Source: Mycobacterium sp.
GTDB lineage: Bacteria; Actinomycetota; Actinomycetes; Mycobacteriales; Mycobacteriaceae
Direction: 5' to 3'
DNA: 35,495 bases
NCBI GenBank assembly: GCA_019236925.1
Contig: JAFAID010000240.1
Location: forward strand, 1 to 35,495
How positions within the stretch are numbered: position 1 is the first letter of the stretch; each line of letters begins with the position of its first letter. Under the pieces are notes generated by a model. That model searched no databases and had not been told where the DNA came from. It saw nothing but the letters and a program-made list of their open reading frames with translations. Position numbers and translations under genes: made by a program. Below, in pieces: positions 30,471-35,495 of the stretch.

Positions 30471-30506
30471 CTAGTCGTCCGGCTACAGGCTAGTCGTTTG
30501 GCTACT
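30469..30506 (+). repeat. Tandem 19-bp repeat before the whiB4 stop
   Basis: GGCTAGTCGTCCGGCTACA (30469-30487) is followed directly by GGCTAGTCGTTTGGCTACT (30488-30506), with three mismatches. It fills the convergent gap between the 40-bp repeats and the whiB4 stop codon (30506-30508). Confidence 0.75.
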
Positions 30507-30859
30507 TAGCCAACGCTGCGGTGCTTGCGTTGTGCAGCGAAGAACTCCCCCCAAGAAACCACCTCGGGGTGTTGTTTGAGTAGCGCCCGACGCTGGCGTT
30601 CGGTCATGCCGCCCCACACCCCGAACTCGACACGGTTGTCCAGCGCATCAGCACCGCACTCCAGCATCACCGGACAATGCCTGCAGATCACCGCAGCCTT
30701 GCGTTGCGCGGCCCCCCGGACGAACAGCTCGTCGGGATCAGCCGCCCGGCATAACGCCTTGGAAACCCAGGCGATCCTCGACTCCGCATCAGCTCCATAA
30801 AGGATGTTGGCTGTCGGTGCTGCACTCGTCCTGCGCACCGCGGTCCGTGTACCTGACAC
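30506..30859 (-). CDS. whiB4: WhiB4, iron-sulfur redox-sensing regulator
   Basis: A 117-residue WhiB protein. Four cysteines (C37, C59, C62, C68; last three as C-R-H-C-P-V-M-L-E-C) bind a 4Fe-4S cluster; the G-V-W-G-G turn (80-84) and basic R-Q-R-R-A-L-L-K follow. In M. tuberculosis WhiB4 responds to oxygen and oxidants and condenses DNA or represses antioxidant genes in its apo, oxidised form. GTG 30859 is chosen because it has AAGGGGA 8 bases upstream and yields the usual length (M-S-G-T-R); an upstream ATG at 30937 would add 26 atypical residues. It is divergent from ponA2. Confidence 0.93.
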   Translation of the reverse strand: MSGTRTAVRRTSAAPTANILYGADAESRIAWVSKALCRAADPDELFVRGAAQRKAAVICRHCPVMLECGADALDNRVEFGVWGGMTERQRRALLKQHPEVVSWGEFFAAQRKHRSVG

Positions 30860-30977
30860 CAGCGATTCCCCTTCGCTCCTGCCACCGGTGCGGCGGCTCC
30901 GTGTTAGATCCAAGACCACCGATGCGATCTGCGCCACACTGTGCGCGTCGGTGTTACCTGTATCTCACTGTGTGCAT

Positions 30978-31007
30978 AAGCTACGTGGTCAGGTATCAAT
31001 TACGCAA
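30978..31007 (-). promoter_or_regulatory. Candidate whiB4 promoter (TTGCGT-18-TAGCTT)
   Basis: On the minus strand TTGCGT (31007-31002) and TAGCTT (30983-30978) are separated by 18 bases and would start transcription near 30971, giving a leader of about 110 bases. The 338-bp region between whiB4 and ponA2 otherwise shows only short G- and C-runs and no small gene I can support. Confidence 0.4.
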
Positions 31008-31184
31008 CAGTCTCCTACCCCCTTTTTTGGGACTACCGTGCAGTCCGATCATGAACGGCCCCCTGAAATGGGACGAAGCGACGGCTGAAATGCCCCTGAG
31101 CTGCGACTGAGAGAAACCTGAGCGGTGATGATTTGCAAGATACCGCCAACATGACTCTCGGGGCAACTTGCGTCGCGGCGCCGC

Positions 31185-31190
31185 TAGTCT
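31185..31190 (+). promoter_or_regulatory. -10 element TAGTCT of ponA2
   Basis: TAGTCT ends 7 bases before ATG 31198, predicting a leaderless ponA2 mRNA. There is no Shine-Dalgarno-like sequence ahead of this ATG, which fits. Confidence 0.5.
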
Positions 31191-31197
31191 AGTAGCC

Positions 31198-33636
31198 ATG
31201 CCGGAGCGCCCCACAACCGCGATCACAATCGCCAAGCTCGCGGGGTGCTGTCTGTTGGCCAGCGTCGTCGTCGCGGCCATGCTGTTCCCCGTGGTCGGCG
31301 GCGTCGGGCTGGTATCCAATCGCGCCTCCGAAGTCGTCGGCAACGCCTCGGCCCAACTGCTGGAGGGCGAAGTCCCGGCGGTGACCACGATGGTCGACGC
31401 AAAGGGCAACACGATTGCCTGGCTGTACTCGCAGCGGCGGTTCGAGGTCCCCAGCGACAAGATTGCCGACACCATGAAGCTGGCAATCGTCTCGATCGAA
31501 GACAAGCGGTTTGCCGAGCACAACGGCGTCGACTGGAAGGGCACCCTGACCGGGCTGGCGGGCTACGCCTCGGGCGACGTCGATACCCGCGGGGGCTCGA
31601 CGATCGAGCAACAGTACGTGAAGAACTATCAGCTGCTGGTCATCGCGCAGACCGACGCCGAAAAACGCGCGGCCATCGAGACCACGCCCGCCCGCAAACT
31701 GCGCGAGATCCGGATGGCGCTCACCCTCGACAAGACTTTCACCAAACCGGAGATCCTGACCCGCTACCTGAACCTGGTGTCGTTCGGTAACAACGCCTTC
31801 GGCGTGCAGGATGCGGCGCAAACGTACTTCGGTATCAACGCGTCGGACCTGAACTGGCAGCAGGCGGCCCTGCTGGCCGGCCTGGTCCAGTCGACCAGCA
31901 CACTGAATCCCTACACCAACCCGGACGGCGCGCTGGCCCGGCGAAACCTCGTCCTGGACACCATGATCGAAAACCTGCCCAACGAGGCCGATGCGCTGCG
32001 CGCCGCCAAGGCTGAGCCGTTGGGCATCTTGCCGCAGCCCAAGGAGCTTCCACGTGGCTGCATCGCGGCGGGCGATCGGGCTTTCTTCTGCGACTACGTG
32101 CAGGCCTACCTGGCCCGCACCGGCATCAGCAAGGAACAGGTGGCCCGCGGCGGCTACTTGATCCGCACCACACTCGACCCCGATGTGCAGGAGCCGGTCA
32201 AGCACGCGATCGACACCTACGCCAGCCCCACCCTCGAGGGCATCGCCAGCGTGATGAGCGTGATCAGGCCGGGTAAGAACGCGCACAAAGTGGTGGCGAT
32301 GGCCAGCAACCGGACCTATGGGTTGAACATGGATGCTGGCGAGACCATGCGACCGCAGCCGTTCTCCATGGTCGGCGACGGCGCCGGGTCCATCTTCAAA
32401 ATCTTCACCACCGCCGCGGCCATGCAGATGGGCATGGGCATCAACGCCACACTTGATGTGCCGGGCAGGTTCCAGACCAAGGGCATGGGTAGCGGCGGCG
32501 CTAAGGGCTGCCCCAAAGACACGTGGTGCGTCGTCAACGCCGGCAGCTATCGCGGGTCGATGAATGTGACCGACGCGCTGGCCACCTCGCCCAACACCGC
32601 GTTCGCCCGGCTGATCCAGCTGGTGGGGGTACCGCGCGCGGTCGACATGGCGATCAAGCTTGGAATGCGGTCTTACGCCGATCCCGGCAGCGCCCGGGAT
32701 TACGACCCCGATAGCAACGAGAGCCTGGCCGACTTCATCAAGCGGCAGAACATCGGGTCGTTCACGCTGGGCCCATTCGAGCTGAACGCGCTGGAGCTGT
32801 CGAACGTCGCGGCGACACTGGCGTCGGGCGGCACGTGGTGCCCACCGAGCCCCATCGACAAGCTGATCGACCGTAACGGCAACGAAGTCGCCGTCAACAC
32901 CCAGGCCTGTGAACAGGCGGTGCCAGAGGGGCTGGCCAACACGCTGGCCAACGCGATGAGCAAGGACGCGCAAGGGGGCGGCACCGCTTCGGGGTCCGCC
33001 GGTGCGGCGGGGTGGAACCTGCCGGTGTCCGGCAAGACCGGCACCACCGAGGCGCACCGGTCGTCGGGCTTCGTCGGCTTCACCAATCAGTACGCCGCGG
33101 CCAACTACGTCTACGACGATTCGACGTCGCCGTCAGATCTGTGCTCGTCGCCGCTGCGCCGCTGCGGCGACGGCAACCTCTACGGCGGTAACGAGCCGGC
33201 GCGCACCTGGTTCACCGCGATGAAACCGATCGCCACTATTTACGGCGACGTGCACTTGCCGCCGACTGACCGGGAGTACGTCGAAGGCGGTCCGGGTTCT
33301 CGGGTGCCGAGCGTCGCGGGTCTCGACGTGGACGCCGCGCGGCAGCGCTTGAAGGATTCCGGGTTCCAGGTCGCCGACCAGACCGCTTCGATCAACAGCA
33401 GTGCGAAGTACGGCGAGGTGGTCGGAACGTCGCCGAACGGCCAGACGATCCCGGGTGCGGTCATCACCATCCAAACCAGTAACGGCGTCGCGCCGGCACC
33501 ACCCCCGCCCGCAGTTGGCGGGCCCGGTGGTGGTCCTCCGGCGCCGGTGGGCTCTCAGGTCATCGAGATCCCGGGTCTCCCGCCGATCACGATTCCAATT
33601 CTCGCGCCGCCTCCGCCGGCTGAGCCGCCGCCATAG
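31198..33636 (+). CDS. ponA2: PonA2, class A bifunctional penicillin-binding protein with PASTA domain
   Basis: An 812-residue peptidoglycan synthase. A membrane anchor (about 12-38) precedes a glycosyltransferase domain with catalytic Glu101 in S-I-E-D-K-R-F and R-G-G-S-T-I-E-Q-Q (131-139). The transpeptidase domain has S-I-F-K (398-401), S-P-N (464-466) and K-T-G-T (613-616). One PASTA domain (about 702-763) and a Pro-rich tail ending P-P-P complete it. In M. tuberculosis PonA2 supports survival under acid, oxidative and non-replicating stress. I chose ATG 31198, matching M-P-E-R of the orthologue; an upstream in-frame codon at 31168 lies before the promoter. Confidence 0.97.
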   Translation: MPERPTTAITIAKLAGCCLLASVVVAAMLFPVVGGVGLVSNRASEVVGNASAQLLEGEVPAVTTMVDAKGNTIAWLYSQRRFEVPSDKIADTMKLAIVSIEDKRFAEHNGVDWKGTLTGLAGYASGDVDTRGGSTIEQQYVKNYQLLVIAQTDAEKRAAIETTPARKLREIRMALTLDKTFTKPEILTRYLNLVSFGNNAFGVQDAAQTYFGINASDLNWQQAALLAGLVQSTSTLNPYTNPDGALARRNLVLDTMIENLPNEADALRAAKAEPLGILPQPKELPRGCIAAGDRAFFCDYVQAYLARTGISKEQVARGGYLIRTTLDPDVQEPVKHAIDTYASPTLEGIASVMSVIRPGKNAHKVVAMASNRTYGLNMDAGETMRPQPFSMVGDGAGSIFKIFTTAAAMQMGMGINATLDVPGRFQTKGMGSGGAKGCPKDTWCVVNAGSYRGSMNVTDALATSPNTAFARLIQLVGVPRAVDMAIKLGMRSYADPGSARDYDPDSNESLADFIKRQNIGSFTLGPFELNALELSNVAATLASGGTWCPPSPIDKLIDRNGNEVAVNTQACEQAVPEGLANTLANAMSKDAQGGGTASGSAGAAGWNLPVSGKTGTTEAHRSSGFVGFTNQYAAANYVYDDSTSPSDLCSSPLRRCGDGNLYGGNEPARTWFTAMKPIATIYGDVHLPPTDREYVEGGPGSRVPSVAGLDVDAARQRLKDSGFQVADQTASINSSAKYGEVVGTSPNGQTIPGAVITIQTSNGVAPAPPPPAVGGPGGGPPAPVGSQVIEIPGLPPITIPILAPPPPAEPPP

Positions 33637-33680
33637 GCGGTCTCACAGCGTGTGACCCGATGCCAGCTGACGTACCGCAG

Positions 33681-33686
33681 TAGGCT
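33681..33686 (+). promoter_or_regulatory. -10 element TAGGCT of the metallophosphoesterase gene
   Basis: TAGGCT ends 7 bases before ATG 33694, the same hexamer and spacing as for acs, predicting a leaderless mRNA and fixing the start. Confidence 0.5.
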
Positions 33687-33693
33687 GGCCTGC

Positions 33694-34653
33694 ATGCCTT
33701 CAGCCATTTCTGCTCTGAAAAGTACCGGCGCCGTTGCGCTCGGGTCGGCCGTCGCCGGAATCGGCTACGCCTCGATCATCGAACGCAATGCGTTCGTGCT
33801 GCGAGAGCTGACCATGCCGGTGCTCACGCCGGGTTCGTCGCCGCTGCGGGTGCTGCACATCAGCGACCTTCACATGCGGCCCGGTCAGCGCCGCAAGCAG
33901 GCGTGGCTGCGCGAACTCATCAACTTGGAACCCGACCTGGTCGTGAACACCGGTGACAACCTGGCGCACCCCAAGGCGGTGCCCGCGGTCATTCAGAGCC
34001 TCAGCGAGTTGCTTTCGCTGCCGGGCATTTTCGTTTTCGGCAGCAACGACTATTTCGGACCACGACCGAAGAACCCGCTGAACTACCTGACGAACCCGGG
34101 TCATCGTGTGCACGGTCAGCCGTTGCCCTGGCAGGATCTGCGGGCGGCATTCACTGAGCGCGGCTGGCTGGATCTCACCCACAACCGTCGCGAATTCGAG
34201 GTGGCGGGACTGCACATCGCGGCCGCAGGCGTGGACGACCCGCACATCGCGCGGGATCGTTACGACGCGATCGCGGGGCAGCCCAGCCCGGCTGCCAACC
34301 TGCGGCTGGGGTTGACCCATTCGCCGGAGCCCCGGGTGCTGGACCGCTTCGCCGCCGATGGCTACCAGCTGGTGATGGCCGGCCACACCCACGGCGGACA
34401 GCTGTGCTTGCCCTTCTATGGCGCCCTGGTGACCAACTCGGGCCTGGACCGGTCCCGCGCCAAGGGCCCGTCCCGGTGGGGCGCCACCATGCGGTTGCAT
34501 GTCTCCGCCGGGATTGGCACGTCGCCGTATGCGCCGGTGCGGTTCTGCTGCAGGCCCGAGGCCACCCTGCTGACATTGATTGCGGCGCCGATCGGCGGCC
34601 GCGATTCACACAGCGATCTGGGCCGGTCGCAGCCAACGTATTCAGCGCGTTGA
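33694..34653 (+). CDS. Calcineurin-like metallophosphoesterase (Rv3683-like)
   Basis: A 319-residue protein with a short hydrophobic N-terminal helix (A-V-A-L-G-S-A-V-A-G-I-G-Y-A, about 9-22), then the two-metal site: D-L-H (I-S-D-L-H-M), G-D-N (V-N-T-G-D-N-L), G-S-N-D (F-V-F-G-S-N-D-Y), a downstream H in L-G-L-T-H-S-P-E-P, and G-H-T-H-G-G. This order is diagnostic for calcineurin-like phosphoesterases; the YkuE-like branch is membrane-associated. Asn in G-S-N-D is standard. The substrate is unknown. Its stop TGA lies directly against the remnant of a cysteine synthase-like gene. Confidence 0.92.
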   Translation: MPSAISALKSTGAVALGSAVAGIGYASIIERNAFVLRELTMPVLTPGSSPLRVLHISDLHMRPGQRRKQAWLRELINLEPDLVVNTGDNLAHPKAVPAVIQSLSELLSLPGIFVFGSNDYFGPRPKNPLNYLTNPGHRVHGQPLPWQDLRAAFTERGWLDLTHNRREFEVAGLHIAAAGVDDPHIARDRYDAIAGQPSPAANLRLGLTHSPEPRVLDRFAADGYQLVMAGHTHGGQLCLPFYGALVTNSGLDRSRAKGPSRWGATMRLHVSAGIGTSPYAPVRFCCRPEATLLTLIAAPIGGRDSHSDLGRSQPTYSAR

Positions 34654-35004
34654 CCCCACCGGCCCGGCCGGCCACGAGTCGAGCCGTCTTTTTTGCCCGA
34701 GCTGGTTGACCGGATGGTGTCGGTTCCCGACGCCGCGTCGATTGCGGCGGCCCGCCAGGCCAGCGCGGTGTTGAACCGTCGGGTAGGTGCGTCGACCGGC
34801 ACCAATCTGTGGGGAGCTTTCGGCCTGCTCGCCGAGATGGCCGCCAACGTTCGCAGTGGCTCGGTGGTCACACTGCTCGCCGATAGCGGCGACCGGTACG
34901 CCGACAGCTACTTCAGCGACGAGTGGGTCAAGCCCCAAGCACTGGACATATCGGCGCCCGCCGCGGCCTTGACCGAGTTCGAACGCTCGGGCCACTGGGA
35001 TTGA
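34654..35004 (+). pseudogene. Truncated PLP-dependent cysteine synthase-like gene (Rv3684 remnant)
   Basis: The frame directly after the metallophosphoesterase stop encodes [18 protein letters not shown] and then [14 protein letters not shown] and [19 protein letters not shown]. These are C-terminal cysteine synthase (CBS/CysK-like) motifs, including the phosphate-site G-T-N and the D-S-G-D-R-Y block. The PLP-binding lysine and the N-terminal ~230 residues are missing; the full-length H37Rv gene is about 346 codons. No internal stop or frameshift occurs, so the loss is a clean 5' deletion. A TTG at 34693 could in principle start a 103-residue product, but it would be inactive. Confidence 0.72.
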
Positions 35005-35105
35005 GCCCAGGCCTCGTCAACGTCGCTGCCCGGAGCGGTCACCAGCAGCCAAAGCACTCCCAGGGCCAGGAACCCGCCGAACACCACGGCGCCTAACACC
35101 GTCAT
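34908..35105 (-). CDS. Possible 65-residue single-pass membrane protein
   Basis: On the minus strand, [20 protein letters not shown] forms a convincing N-terminal transmembrane helix ending V-T-A, followed by an acidic and Trp-containing segment ([11 protein letters not shown]). GAGAG lies 4 bases before the ATG. Its last 32 codons overlap antisense to the cysteine synthase remnant, so the C-terminal half may be fortuitous. I do not recognise a family. Confidence 0.4.
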   Translation of the reverse strand: MTVLGAVVFGGFLALGVLWLLVTAPGSDVDEAWAQSQWPERSNSVKAAAGADMSSAWGLTHSSLK

Positions 35106-35298
35106 GATTCTCTCGCTTCCATTGCACCGACCGTGCGGTTGATAGCTTATTTAAGGTCGCCGACATCCCGCTTATTCCACGCCGGACTGTGCGGTAAATC
35201 CTCAGGCCATGCCGGATGTGATCTACGTCGCAGGACAGCCCACCCGGTGCCGACGCCGGCACGGCAATCCGCTTTGGCGAGTCCCCGGGCCGGTGCGA

Positions 35299-35304
35299 TA
35301 CGCT
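35299..35304 (+). promoter_or_regulatory. Candidate -10 element TACGCT of tRNA-Pro
   Basis: TACGCT lies 14 bases before the mature tRNA; TTGGCG (35274-35279) 19 bases upstream is a possible -35. The rest of 35106-35298 shows no gene. Confidence 0.35.
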
Positions 35305-35318
35305 GTCGTGGCTTCAAG

Positions 35319-35392
<74 letters not shown>

Positions 35393-35495
35393 CTGCTTAG
35401 TCGAGATGACAGAACTGCCCCTAACCTCTCTACGACCGCAGTACAAGGCCGCCGCCCCAACCCGCCTGAAGCAAGGGCACGGATGCCTGACCCGA

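Noticed and set aside
31189-33057. 622-codon minus-strand open frame opposite ponA2
   Set aside because: Shadow of ponA2; no signal peptide, motif or promoter, and it overlaps a gene with all PBP motifs.

Overview
The window is a chromosomal segment from a slow-growing-type, non-tuberculosis Mycobacterium. Gene content and order follow the M. tuberculosis Rv3647c to Rv3684 interval almost gene for gene. The sequence is GC-rich, with many GTG/TTG starts and ATGA/GTGA stop-start overlaps. I recognised orthologues from memory of the H37Rv map, not from a search. The main departures from that map are: no PE33 between the helicase and the triple-PAS gene; no PE_PGRS60/61 between the PAS gene and the pilus locus; an extra gene (LppU/SCO3897-like) between dppA and acs; and a cysteine-synthase-like gene cut down to its C-terminal third beside a tRNA-Pro.

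Layout. 1-460: start of an Rv3647c-like gene and cold-shock gene cspA. 790-3250: Hrq1/SftH-type helicase and a tiny overlapping ORF. 3447-4484: triple-PAS protein. 4481-9018 (minus): a compact Tad/Flp-type pilus or secretion operon running ssd > tadA > tadB > tadC > Flp-like pilin > two TadE-like pseudopilins. 9019-9424: divergent regulatory region carrying the 6C small RNA and two DnaA-box-like 9-mers. 9425-10273: HAD phosphatase. 10398-10701: a 6S-like Ms1/MTS2823 RNA with its own terminator. 10760-16648 (minus): Rv3662c-like gene and the dppABCD peptide (and probably haem) importer. 16689-19492: LppU-like membrane protein and acetyl-CoA synthetase. 19506-25435: secreted serine protease, holin-like membrane protein, EphE, then a minus-strand envelope/stress/repair cluster (nth, TlpA-like, CoA-pyrophosphatase Nudix, MarP). 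25502-28094: small membrane protein, cAMP receptor protein Crp, MBL hydrolase, RidA, DUF4177. 28224-30409: the Get3/ArsA-like pair BagA-BagB. 30506-33636: WhiB4 and PonA2, divergent. 33694-35392: metallophosphoesterase, cysteine synthase remnant, tRNA-Pro(CGG).

Functional threads. Envelope and acid/redox stress are served by MarP, PonA2, WhiB4, the thioredoxin-like protein and the secreted protease. cAMP control is represented by Crp, by a near-consensus Crp site in the Ms1 promoter, and by Acs, whose catalytic lysine is known in mycobacteria to be acetylated by a cAMP-dependent acetyltransferase. Two abundant structured RNAs (6C and Ms1) flank the HAD phosphatase gene.

The least explained items are: the absence of usable start codons for the two TadE-like pseudopilins, which suggests non-canonical initiation or coupled/frameshifted translation; the Crp-like site in the Ms1 promoter; DnaA-box-like sites before ssd; the symmetric 40-bp divergent promoter between dppA and the extra LppU-like gene; and recurrent TANNNT-N6/7-RTG leaderless starts.
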